A stretch of DNA of 64,000 nucleotides. It comes from DATFVA01 sp963811905 (GTDB lineage: Bacteria > Bacteroidota > Ignavibacteria > Ignavibacteriales > Ignavibacteriaceae). The stretch lies in NCBI GenBank assembly GCA_963811905.1, contig CAWETK010000018.1:496001-560000 (forward strand), read 5' to 3'. The notes below the pieces were generated by a model. The model searched no databases. It saw only the letters and a list, made by a program, of their open reading frames with translations, and was not told where the DNA came from. The position numbers and the translations under genes are program-made. The first letter of the stretch is position 1. Every line of letters begins with the position of its first letter. Positions 27,248 through 35,768 of this stretch are shown piece by piece.

Positions 27248-27619
27248 ATGGAAAGAGCAAGAGTACTGGTAGCAGATTCGGAAGCAATTATCAGGATGGA
27301 TTTAAAAAAGGTTTTAGAACAGTTAGGTTTTAATGTTGAAGCAACATTCAGGACAGGTGAAGAACTATTAAGTTTTGCCCAGGCAGATGATCCTCAGCTG
27401 TTAATAATGGACACCTTTTTAACCGGGAAACTCGATGGTTATACCACTGCACGGGAGGTACTTAAAACTAACAAGATACCGGTTATTTTTATGACAAGCG
27501 AACCGCATTCAAGATATGATAAGTCTGTTAACATAGGCGGACATTACGAATACCTTCACAAACCCTTTTCAGAATCCGAGCTAAAGGACGTCCTCCGAAA
27601 ATTTTATCCCGACTTATAA
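27248..27619 (+). CDS. Stand-alone response regulator receiver domain
   Basis: 123 aa, single receiver domain with no output domain. The beta1 acidic site reads VLVADSEA, so only one acidic residue is in the usual place next to D10. The acceptor Asp is in LLIMDTFLTGKLDGY (about D55), the switch residue is in VIFMTS, and the Lys is in LHKPFS. Similar to the receiver part of regulators paired with HWE/HisKA_2 kinases. No kinase is adjacent. The promoter region upstream carries the palindromic array. Confidence 0.85.
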   Translation: MERARVLVADSEAIIRMDLKKVLEQLGFNVEATFRTGEELLSFAQADDPQLLIMDTFLTGKLDGYTTAREVLKTNKIPVIFMTSEPHSRYDKSVNIGGHYEYLHKPFSESELKDVLRKFYPDL

Positions 27620-28784
27620 ATAATAGACTTCTTTTGTCTTTTAATTTTATTTTTCCCCAAAGGAAACTGAAAAATAAATTAAAATACTTCTTTTACATCA
27701 CCTGATCCTTCCCTGCGTTATCCTGGCTTCCCCCCATTGGATATGCTGATGCTTGCCTCGATTTAATGTCAAATTGCTGTCTTGTTTCTTGTTGCGTTGT
27801 TCGCCCGCCTTCCTTCTCACATTAATGATTTTCCATAACAGCATAGCGTTAGGTTTAGCCCATAGTCTTCGAGAATGTAGGCTTTTTTTTATTGGCTACT
27901 GTCTATTATTATCCTTGCAATTCTCTTCAAACAACTTGAATAATTCTCATATTTCATCCTGGCCATTTCCGAAAGAGAAGTGCTCAATCAGCGGTTATTA
28001 TAATTTCCTCTCAGTCCAATAGAGTCTCCCTTCGTGTCATTCCTTCTCTTATATCAAAACAGTAAAATTAATACATTCTTTCCGCTTAATTTTACTTCGC
28101 GTAATTTTAATAAACCGCAAAGCCAGTCTCCCCCAAATTCTTCATATCTTCTATTGCACAATTCCTGGTGACAACGTGCCTGCTATTAGATTGCGCTCGA
28201 TCAACACTCCAAAATGCCAATTTTCTCATCCCTCGATTCCCTCTGACATTTTGTCATATGTACATTTTTTCAACAGCCGAAAATCGCTTATTTTGGCCAT
28301 TTTCAAAGTGTCTCATTTTGAGCCCTAATACTGCACTAATACTGCATTACTACTACCCTAATACTGCATAACAACGGTGACTGACATTTTGGCAGCCTGT
28401 TGAAATTATTAACACCAGAAAACCAGCTCAAGCAGGGTAAATTTTATCTTTTGAATGAGGTAAATTTCGCGTTACATAAGGTTGAATCTCGGACTAGAAG
28501 ATGACAAGTTAGAAGTATTTGAGGAAGAGAATAGTAGCATTCAGCCTTCAATGTGTACACACTTGAAATCTGTGCGTTGATGATTATTGAAACAGATGTA
28601 AAGGCCGATCATCCCGCTTCGTGGCTCTCACCAGAATATATCATCTTCCAAGTATGATAGCTAAAAGCTGAATTATATTGGTTTTAAGTCTTACTTTGTA
28701 GGACTAGCGGGCATAATTTAATTTTTAATTATTGATTAAAATATTATCTTTGAAACCTAAAATTTAAGATGATAATTCAGCTTC
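27620..28784. other. 1.2-kb region with no recognisable gene
   Basis: Both strands are rich in stops; the longest frames lack ribosome binding sites and protein-like composition. Base use differs from the neighbours (short T- and C-rich patches on the plus strand). It contains an imperfect tandem repeat of CTAATACTGCA around 28324-28371. It could be decayed DNA or hold undetected RNA genes. It ends just before tRNA-Ser. Confidence 0.45.
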
Positions 28785-28873
28785 GGAGAGGTGGGTGAGT
28801 GGCTGAAACCAACGGTTTGCTAAACCGTCGTACGGGTAACACTGTACCCCGGGTTCGAATCCCGGCCTCTCCG
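28785..28873 (+). tRNA. tRNA-Ser (anticodon GCT)
   Basis: Complete class II cloverleaf: acceptor stem GGAGAGG/CCTCTCC with discriminator G, anticodon stem around TTTGCTAAA (anticodon GCT), a long variable arm (TACGGGTAACACTGTA) and T arm CCGGGTTCGAATCCCGG. No encoded CCA. It is directly followed by two altered partial copies of itself flanking a GIY-YIG gene. Confidence 0.97.
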
Positions 28874-28895
28874 CAATAAGAAATTAGGAAAAACT

Positions 28896-28945
28896 GGTAC
28901 CCCGGGTTCTCCGAAGGACTCTTCGAGGAATCCCGGCCTCTCCGC
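28896..28945 (+). repeat. tRNA-Ser 3' fragment with T-loop hairpin insertion
   Basis: Matches the tRNA-Ser 3' end (GTACCCCGGGTTC and GAATCCCGGCCTCTCCGC) but with 18 extra bases between TTC and GAAT of the T loop. It lacks the 5' half, so it cannot be a tRNA. It ends 8 bases before the GIY-YIG start codon. Confidence 0.85.
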
Positions 28946-28952
28946 AATAGAA

Positions 28953-29222
28953 ATGGGTTTTCATATTTACATCTTATATTCGCGGGGGTTTCAGAGAACC
29001 TACGTTGGACAGACGAAAGATCTTCAAAACAGATTAAGTTACCATAATAAGGGTAAGGTCCGCTCAACGAAAGCGTATCGGCCCTGGGAGATGATATATT
29101 CTGAGGATTTTAGCAGCAGATCTGCAGCGATGAAAAGGGAGAAGTGGTTTAAGAGCCTTGAAGGGAGAAAACTTATCAGAGAAATCCTACTGCCCTATTT
29201 AGAAGATAATGTGAATAGCTGA
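28953..29222 (+). CDS. GIY-YIG nuclease family protein (UPF0213/YhbQ-like)
   Basis: 89-aa single-domain GIY-YIG protein. The hallmark strands are FHIYILYS and TYVGQTKDLQNRL, with the catalytic Tyr in each strand, Arg in the helix (NRLSYHN) and the metal-binding Glu in SAAMKREKWFKSLEG. All core catalytic positions look present. It has no DNA-binding extension, unlike full homing endonucleases. The start codon lies right after the first altered tRNA copy, and the last codons (NS-stop) overlap the second copy, so the gene and repeats form one unit. It may cut DNA at tRNA genes and promote its own spread; that is inference. Confidence 0.9.
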   Translation: MGFHIYILYSRGFQRTYVGQTKDLQNRLSYHNKGKVRSTKAYRPWEMIYSEDFSSRSAAMKREKWFKSLEGRKLIREILLPYLEDNVNS

Positions 29223-29317
29223 AACCCTCGTTCTGAAGAACGGACTAAACCGTGGTACGGGTAACACTGTACCCCGGGTTCTCCGAAGGACTCTTCGAGG
29301 AATCCCGGCCTCTCCGC
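29211..29317 (+). repeat. Altered tRNA-Ser copy downstream of the GIY-YIG gene
   Basis: Matches tRNA-Ser from the D loop (GCTGAAACC) through the variable arm (TACGGGTAACACTGTACCCC) to the 3' end (CCCGGCCTCTCCGC). Two changes stand out: the anticodon region is replaced by a palindrome (CGTTCTGAAGAACG), and the T loop has the same 18-base insertion as the first copy. The acceptor 5' strand is missing. The GIY-YIG stop codon (TGA) is part of the GCTGAAACC match. Confidence 0.8.
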
Positions 29318-29413
29318 AAAGCAAAAATGGACATCCGTGCTGGATACGATTATAAAATAAGCAATAACTACCTGATGTAAATAGTACAATAATTCATTAA
29401 CATTCTATACAGA

Positions 29414-29809
29414 TTATTTATCACGCAGATAATTATATAAAATGCTGGCAATTAAATAAGCGCTTATTACACTTATTGAGCTCGCAATAACATCCAGCCA
29501 GTCAAATGTGTAATGTATATATTTAAGAAATCCAGGTCGGGGAATTAATTGTGCAAACTCCAAACCTAATGCAATTAGAGATACTAAAATTGCTGACTGC
29601 ATGATGCTTAAATTCAGATGTTTACTTTTACTCGATAAAATAAGGAACAATAATCCAGCCGGGCCAAGTAAACTTGGAATGATTGCAGTTAATTGGGTTG
29701 GGTGACTAATTTCAAGAAAACGAAAAGTTTTTACCGGAATAATGAGTAGAAGAAGGATCATACCAATCCAACCAAATAATATTTTGGCCCTATTTTTTTC
29801 AGTTATCAT
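29414..29809 (-). CDS. VanZ-like membrane protein
   Basis: 131 aa with four membrane helices (about residues 10-26, 40-58, 68-85 and 105-125). The conserved VanZ-family segment is LGLEFAQLIPRPGFLKY followed by TFDWLDVIASSISV, with the typical Glu-Gln, Arg and two Asp. VanZ homologues are linked to envelope and glycopeptide tolerance, but most chromosomal members have no defined role. It stands alone downstream of the tRNA-derived unit. Confidence 0.85.
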   Translation of the reverse strand: MITEKNRAKILFGWIGMILLLLIIPVKTFRFLEISHPTQLTAIIPSLLGPAGLLFLILSSKSKHLNLSIMQSAILVSLIALGLEFAQLIPRPGFLKYIHYTFDWLDVIASSISVISAYLIASILYNYLRDK

Positions 29810-30268
29810 TTTTTAATTCACTTAAGTATCCCGCCGGATTCTTTGCAGATAAATTGAAAAAACGGTTAGTTTTTACTAATAATATTCACACAGTCTCTTC
29901 AATCTACCATATTTTTGATTTATTTCCAGATAAAGTTGTATTTGTTTATCACTTCAAAAGTCCGGGCGCTAAATTTCTGATATGTTTTAATTTGTTAAAG
30001 TTAATTAGCAGCTTTTTTATGAGACTAAGCTCCCTGCAATTGTTATAAACGATAAAACCCGCTCTGAAGGACGATATTATTACAGCCTCTCCCCTGCCTT
30101 TTGAAAGATTAGCAGAACCCAATGCTAATTTAACTTTAATAAAGAATTTATTTGAGTCTGCCGAATTTTTACTATATTTTAGATTAGTTCTTTTAAATAG
30201 TATTTGAAAACTTACTAACTAATTATACCTGCCAATTATTCCAGTTTTTTCTGGGGAGAGAAAAAAAG
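29810..30268. other. Intergenic region between VanZ-like and C25 peptidase genes
   Basis: 459 bases, AT-rich, divergent promoters expected. A 64-codon frame starting with TTG at 29854 was judged not to be a gene (no ribosome binding site, odd composition). Just before the peptidase start is a GGGGAGAG ribosome binding site at about 30252-30259. Confidence 0.4.
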
Positions 30269-33200
30269 ATGAGGAAAAAATTATACTTTCTCGTTCTGTT
30301 GGTTCTTTCAGTCGGCTCTATAAGTAACGCACAATGGGTGTCGCTTGATAAAATATCAGCACCCGGTTCTCAGGCTGAAGTAAGGCTAATAAGCGACAGT
30401 CCTTCCGAAACAATATTAAAAATAACCCTGCCCGGATTCTATATTAAAAATTTTACTGATGAAGGTAAGGTGTACCAGGGTATAGATATAGGTGATGAAG
30501 CACTTACATCGCAGGCAGGAAGTCCTGCACTCCCTTATATAGCCAAGGTGCTTGCTATTCCGGATAACGGCCTTATACAGGTGGAGGTGCTTGAAAGCAG
30601 TCCGGTTCAAAAGTTCTCAGGAATAAATGTTCCGCCGGCAAGGGAAAGCTGGATTGAAGGAAAACCGGAAACTCCCTATCTTGAAGATCCCCAATACTAC
30701 AATTCTCAGAATTTGTTCCCTTCTTCTGCCGCCAGGACAGATGATCCCGCGGTTTTCAGGGATTTCAGAATTGCCAGAATTTCCATCTTCCCTATCAGAT
30801 ATTCCCCTGCCAGGCAGGAACTTGAGGTTACCCCATCTATAACTGTAAGGGTAAGGTATGCTGCTGGAATCGGACTTAATCCCCGCACTACTCCCCATCA
30901 TCCTATACCGCCTTCTTTCGCTAAACTTTACAGAGGTTTTCTTTTTAATTACCCGGAAGTGCTTCAGAGGGATTACAGCGGTATGGAAAACGGCGAGGAG
31001 CATATGCTATGCATAATGCCGGATGCATTTGTGACAACGTTTCAGACATATGCCGACTGGAAACGGAAAAGCGGCGTGCGCATAACTATCACTAAATTCA
31101 GCGATATCGGAGCTAACCAGAATGATCCTAATATTATAAGGAACCATATTCTTGCTGCTTATGAGACCTGGCCGATACCCCCGACCCACGTTCTTATTGT
31201 AGGCGACCAGGCAATTGCACCTGTTAAATTCATAACGCTTCAGGGCTGGAATTTTGTTACTGAAGATTTCTTTGTTGAGCTTGCAGGCAACGATTATTTT
31301 CCGGAAATGCTGATAGGGAGATTTACCAACCAGAATGATTATACTCTGCAGGTACTTGTTAGTAAAGCTATGAATTATGAACGGCATCCTTACACTGATG
31401 ATGTAGATTGGTATAAGAGCGCAACGGTATGTTCAAATAATGCCTACGCTTCGCAGGTTGAAACTAAACGCTTTACAGCATTAAGAATGCAGAATTATGG
31501 CTACACCGTTGATACCCTGATGAGCGACGGCAACTGGTCGGGCAGCGGATGCACGATGAACCTGTCTGATGTACTCGCATCAATAAACAGCGGCATCGGC
31601 TTCCTTAATTACCGCGGCGAAGGATGGAGCGACGGATGGCATGCCAACTGCTATTACTTCGGTACTTCAAATGTGTCAGGGTTAAGCAACGGACCAAGAT
31701 TGACCTTCGTAACCAGCATAGGATGCGGAGTAGCAATGTTTAACGGCGGGCAGTGCTTCGGCGAGGAATGGCTTGAATTGGGCACACCTACTGCTCCGAA
31801 GGGAGCAATTGCGTTTATAGGACCTACTTCCAACACTCATACTGCATATAATAACGAGATCGATAAAGGCATATATATGGGTATGTTCGGGGAAGGCATC
31901 GAATCGCCCGGAGCGGCTTTACTGCGCGGAAAGCTGAATATGTATGATGTTCTCGGCGGCGCTGATCCTTATGTAGAATACGAATTTAAGATCTTTTGCA
32001 CTCTCGGCGATCCCAGCGTTCATATATGGAGTAATGTTCCCAGGAATGTTACAGTAAATTATCCCGAAATTATACCTACGGGTTACAGCCAGGTAGAGGT
32101 TACGGTTAATAATTCAACTACACCTGTAAGTAATGCCCGTGTATGTATTTCAGGAACAAATTTTTTCGGTGTTGCATATACGGATCTTTCCGGCACTGCC
32201 CTGCTTGACGTTTCGGTAGATGAAATTACCCAGCTGGCAATTACTGTATGCGGACCAACGGTATATCCTTTTGAAGGAACTATCCAGACGGTACTGGCTC
32301 AGGAGAATATTGCGCCTCTTACCAACCCGGTTATAGCGGACCTTGACGGCAATGTTGACGGGAAGATTAATCCTAATGAAAACTGCACGATTGCTTTCAC
32401 ATTAAAGAACTGGGGTAATACAACCTCCCATAGTGTAACCGCAGTACTTTCTATTCCTGACAGTATTGATTATGTTGATATAACTACTCCCGGACCCATA
32501 AGTTACGGTGATATCGGAGTGGGAGATTCTGTAGCCGGATCACCTTTTCAGTTTTATGTTCACTCTGACTGCCCGGTAGGTTTTACCATCCCCTTTAAAT
32601 TGCACATAGCCAGCCAGGATACGTCGTGGGATTATTATTCAATGCAGCCGGTACATGGATGCGTTCTGAAATACAATGAATACACAGTGGATGACAACGG
32701 AAATATTCTGCTAAACCACAGGATGGATCCCGGTGAGACTGTAGATGTAATTCTAAAAGTACTGAATGACGGCGATGATGCGGCGCCTGAGGTGGAGGGA
32801 ATACTCAGATGCAATGATCAATATATTACCATACTTGATTCCATCGGTATCTTCGGCACACTGCAGCCCGATAGTTCCCTGAGTAATCAGGATGACCGGT
32901 TCAGGGTTAAAGTGAGTGAGAATTGTCCCCTTAATTATGAGGTTTCATATAGCATAATTCTGATGACGCAGAACGGAAATTATCCTTACTCTTCTTCAGA
33001 GAAATTCATCATCCCGGTAGCGGCACCGGCACAGTCTGATCCTACCGGTCCGGATGAGTACGGTTATTATGCTTATTCATCCGATGACACACTGTGGAAT
33101 CAAATGCCTGTGTATGAATGGATCGACATCACGGGTACGGGCACCCAGGTCACTCGCCCCCCAAACGCAAGTGATTTTACAAATACTGTCAGTCTTCCGT

Positions 33201-34027
33201 TTACGTTCAAATATTATGGTAATGATTATACCCAGGTCAGGATCAGCAGCGACGGGTGGATTGCTTTCGGAAGCGGTACACAGATAAACCACGAGAATAG
33301 TACTCTTCCTGATCCCGACGATATCAGCAGTATGACGGCAGTATTCTGGGATGACCTCTTTTCAACTAATTCTTCCGAGACCGGAAAAATTTATTATTTA
33401 TCAGATCCGACCAATCACAGGTTCATTATAAGCTGGGTACAGGTGGGACATGCCGACGACTATACAAACCAGGAGACTTTCGAAGTATTCCTCAGGGATC
33501 CTGCTTTTTATCCTACGGTGACCGGTGATGGTGAGATAATTATGCAGTACCAGGTTGTTGAGGAACCCGGAAGCTGTACTGTCGGGACGGAGAATGCAGC
33601 CGAGACAATCGGATTGACGTACTCGTTCAATGATATCTACGATGCTACTGCAACTCAGCTCCAGTCGGGCCTCGCGATTAAGTTTACTACAAATCCTGCC
33701 GTAATTGTGGCTGTGCAGGAACCGGGACCTGTTAAGGATTTAATACCGGACCATTACACCCTGGAACAGAATTACCCTAACCCTTTTAACCCGGCTACCC
33801 ATATCCGATATGCTATACCTGAGGCGGGACAGGCATCCCTCAAAATATACCGCATCGACGGAGAGCTGGTAAAGGTGCTGCGCGACGATTACCTTCCTGC
33901 AGGCAGATACGAAACTGTCTGGGACGGTACAAACAGCCGCGGAGTAAAAGTAAGTTCCGGCGTTTACATTTACAGGTTTCAAGCCGGAAGTTTCACACAG
34001 GTTAAGAAAATGTTATTTATAAAATAG
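30269..34027 (+). CDS. Gingipain-like C25 cysteine peptidase, T9SS substrate
   Basis: 1252-aa exported peptidase. Signal peptide about residues 1-21 (LYFLVLLVLSVGSISNA). An N-terminal propeptide region runs to about residue 230. The C25 catalytic domain (about 240-590) contains HVLIVGDQ, the His dyad segment NYRGEGWSDGWH (H458) and the nucleophile C486 in TSIGCGVAMFNG, with CFGEEWL after it as in gingipains. Beta-sandwich domains follow (about 600-1150), then a type A T9SS sorting domain (LEQNYPNPFNP, ending KKMLFIK). The enzyme would be at the surface or released and could process other T9SS proteins; that role is inference. Ribosome binding site GGGGAGAG upstream. The pgs operon begins 84 bases later on the same strand. 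Confidence 0.93.
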   Translation: MRKKLYFLVLLVLSVGSISNAQWVSLDKISAPGSQAEVRLISDSPSETILKITLPGFYIKNFTDEGKVYQGIDIGDEALTSQAGSPALPYIAKVLAIPDNGLIQVEVLESSPVQKFSGINVPPARESWIEGKPETPYLEDPQYYNSQNLFPSSAARTDDPAVFRDFRIARISIFPIRYSPARQELEVTPSITVRVRYAAGIGLNPRTTPHHPIPPSFAKLYRGFLFNYPEVLQRDYSGMENGEEHMLCIMPDAFVTTFQTYADWKRKSGVRITITKFSDIGANQNDPNIIRNHILAAYETWPIPPTHVLIVGDQAIAPVKFITLQGWNFVTEDFFVELAGNDYFPEMLIGRFTNQNDYTLQVLVSKAMNYERHPYTDDVDWYKSATVCSNNAYASQVETKRFTALRMQNYGYTVDTLMSDGNWSGSGCTMNLSDVLASINSGIGFLNYRGEGWSDGWHANCYYFGTSNVSGLSNGPRLTFVTSIGCGVAMFNGGQCFGEEWLELGTPTAPKGAIAFIGPTSNTHTAYNNEIDKGIYMGMFGEGIESPGAALLRGKLNMYDVLGGADPYVEYEFKIFCTLGDPSVHIWSNVPRNVTVNYPEIIPTGYSQVEVTVNNSTTPVSNARVCISGTNFFGVAYTDLSGTALLDVSVDEITQLAITVCGPTVYPFEGTIQTVLAQENIAPLTNPVIADLDGNVDGKINPNENCTIAFTLKNWGNTTSHSVTAVLSIPDSIDYVDITTPGPISYGDIGVGDSVAGSPFQFYVHSDCPVGFTIPFKLHIASQDTSWDYYSMQPVHGCVLKYNEYTVDDNGNILLNHRMDPGETVDVILKVLNDGDDAAPEVEGILRCNDQYITILDSIGIFGTLQPDSSLSNQDDRFRVKVSENCPLNYEVSYSIILMTQNGNYPYSSSEKFIIPVAAPAQSDPTGPDEYGYYAYSSDDTLWNQMPVYEWIDITGTGTQVTRPPNASDFTNTVSLPFTFKYYGNDYTQVRISSDGWIAFGSGTQINHENSTLPDPDDISSMTAVFWDDLFSTNSSETGKIYYLSDPTNHRFIISWVQVGHADDYTNQETFEVFLRDPAFYPTVTGDGEIIMQYQVVEEPGSCTVGTENAAETIGLTYSFNDIYDATATQLQSGLAIKFTTNPAVIVAVQEPGPVKDLIPDHYTLEQNYPNPFNPATHIRYAIPEAGQASLKIYRIDGELVKVLRDDYLPAGRYETVWDGTNSRGVKVSSGVYIYRFQAGSFTQVKKMLFIK

Positions 34028-34110
34028 GAGATCCTGAAGCTTTATGGGGAGAATTTTCCGGGGATCATATATGAGGATATTGTTAATCCTTTTTGAGGAA
34101 CAATAAGAAT

Positions 34111-35298
34111 ATGTACGTTATTATTGTCCTTTCAATAATATTTATCCTCGCTGCCGCTTACGGTATAACGGAATTCCTTCTGCACCGCAAGAAGGTTTAT
34201 TCTATTCCCATAAGGATACACGTGAACGGTACACGCGGTAAATCCAGCGTAACCCGTCTTATCGGTGCGGCCCTTTCTGAAGCAGGGATAAGAACAATAA
34301 CAAAAGTTACCGGTACGTATCCCCGACTGATACTTGAAGACGGCACCGAAACTCAGATCTACAGAAAAACCGGAGCAAATATTATTGAACAGCTGGCAAT
34401 TATTAAGCTTGCCGCGGCAAGAAAAGCTCAGGCTATTGTAATAGAGTGTATGGCTCTCCAGCCTCAGTACCAGGACATCACCGAGAGAAAGATGATCCAC
34501 GCTACTATCGGAGTTATTACTAATGTACGGCTCGATCATGTAGAGATTATGGGCTACTCACTTCCGGAGATAGCTTCAGCAATCGGAAAAACAATCCCGG
34601 CAAAACAGCACTGCTTTACATCCGAAACAGATATGTTCCCCTCTCTGCAGGAAACAGCAGATAAGAAAAAGTGTCGGCTCCATTATGCGGATCCTGAAAA
34701 AATATCTAACGAAGACTTAAGCGGCTTCAGGTATATTGAGCATAAAGAGAATGCAGCCCTTGCACTTGCTGTCTGCACTCATCTTGGAATAGACAGGGAT
34801 ACGGCTCTCAGGGGAATGTACAAAGCAATACCGGATGCCGGTGTGCTTATAGTGCACACTCTTACCCGGGCAGGTAAAACAGTTCATTTCTATAATGCCT
34901 TTGCAGCCAACGATCCGCAGTCAACTATGATGATAGCCGGCAACCTGCAGAGGGAGAATAAGCTTACAGGTACAAAAATAATTTTATTGAATACGAGACA
35001 GGACAGGCTCGACAGGGCAAAGCAGCTTTCTTCGATGGCAGGAGAAAAACTGGGCAGTACCCTGGACTACCTTGTCTTGATAGGGCAGTCGACAGACATG
35101 GTTGAACACCTCTGCGTCTCTGCAGGAGTAAAACGAAATAAAATTCTTAACCTTGGATGGACCGACCCTCAGAATGTTTTTAATGCAATTCTTACCTGCA
35201 CAGAGAAGGAATCTACTGTCCTTGCTATCGGGAATATGGGAGGGATGGGAGCACCTGTTGCAGAGTTGTTCGAACAAAGGAGTTTAACGTATGATTGA
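34111..35298 (+). CDS. pgsB: Poly-gamma-glutamate synthase ligase subunit PgsB/CapB
   Basis: 395 aa from ATG 34111 (TTG 34093 in frame is an alternative). One N-terminal membrane helix, then a Mur-ligase-type domain with the P-loop NGTRGKSSVTRL (residues 39-50), the Mg/ATP segment ECMALQPQYQ, NVRLDHVEIMG, the substrate-binding NAFAANDPQST and LNTRQDRLDR. These match Bacillus PgsB along its length. It activates and ligates the gamma-carboxyl of glutamate at the inner membrane. Overlaps pgsC by 8 bases. First gene of an operon of eight genes. Confidence 0.93.
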   Translation: MYVIIVLSIIFILAAAYGITEFLLHRKKVYSIPIRIHVNGTRGKSSVTRLIGAALSEAGIRTITKVTGTYPRLILEDGTETQIYRKTGANIIEQLAIIKLAAARKAQAIVIECMALQPQYQDITERKMIHATIGVITNVRLDHVEIMGYSLPEIASAIGKTIPAKQHCFTSETDMFPSLQETADKKKCRLHYADPEKISNEDLSGFRYIEHKENAALALAVCTHLGIDRDTALRGMYKAIPDAGVLIVHTLTRAGKTVHFYNAFAANDPQSTMMIAGNLQRENKLTGTKIILLNTRQDRLDRAKQLSSMAGEKLGSTLDYLVLIGQSTDMVEHLCVSAGVKRNKILNLGWTDPQNVFNAILTCTEKESTVLAIGNMGGMGAPVAELFEQRSLTYD

Positions 35299-35744
35299 AC
35301 TGGCGATTACGCTGGGACTGATTTTTAGTCTGCTTTCTTATGAGGTATTCGGACTTGCTGCCGGGGGAATAGTTGTGCCCGGCTACATTGCACTGCTGCT
35401 TTCACAGCCCGACAGGCTGGCCGGCATCGTGCTGGTAAGCCTTTCAACTTATCCTTGTAATAAAGCTGGTTGGGAGTTATGCTTTCCTCTACGGCAGAAG
35501 ACAGATGGTTTTATGCCTGCTGGTCGGCTGCCTGCTGGCGAACATATCCCGCCAGTTCCTGACATTTGATGTGGCGGGAAACCTTGTTCAGCTTCAGGCC
35601 GTGGGCTGGGTTGTACCGGGGCTTATAGCTCACTGGTTCGGGAAACAGGGAATATTCAAAACGCTAAGTGTACTGTTTATAACTTCAGTGCTTGTAAGGT
35701 TAATTGTAATTTTAATTTTCAACGGGGAATTGTTCCCTGCATAA
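35291..35744 (+). pseudogene. pgsC: Poly-gamma-glutamate synthase membrane subunit PgsC/CapC, one-base frameshift
   Basis: The frame from ATG 35291 encodes the PgsC start (LAAGGIVVPGYIALLLSQP). After LVSLSTY it shifts: at 35453/35454 there is one C too many. Dropping it restores a continuous 150-aa protein (LVIKLVGSYAFLYGRRQM, VGWVVPGLIAHWFGKQG) with about five membrane helices, as long as Bacillus PgsC (149 aa). As written the gene is broken and the pgs system would not work. A sequencing or assembly error in the CC pair is the simplest explanation because the genes around it are intact. PgsC is the membrane partner of PgsB. Confidence 0.85.
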
Positions 35745-35768
35745 TAATTCAAAATTAATAATAGAAAA

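Larger units (their letters stand above)
28874..29317 (+). mobile_element. tRNA-Ser-derived unit carrying a GIY-YIG gene
   Basis: A 444-bp unit attached to the 3' end of tRNA-Ser(GCT). Order: short spacer, altered tRNA 3' fragment (28896-28945), GIY-YIG gene (28953-29222), longer altered tRNA copy (29211-29317). Both copies carry the same 18-base insertion TCCGAAGGACTCTTCGAG inside the T loop, which folds as CGAAG/CTTCG. The layout suggests insertion or duplication at the tRNA gene that left the real tRNA intact. No integrase or transposase is present, so the nuclease itself is the only mobility candidate. Confidence 0.65.

Noticed and set aside
28720..28760. Bacteroidota-type promoter (TATCTTTG) before tRNA-Ser
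   Set aside because: The -7-like box at 28745-28752 is there, but no TTG lies at the proper distance upstream.
29854..30048. 64-codon frame with TTG start
   Set aside because: No ribosome binding site, composition unlike proteins, no motif.
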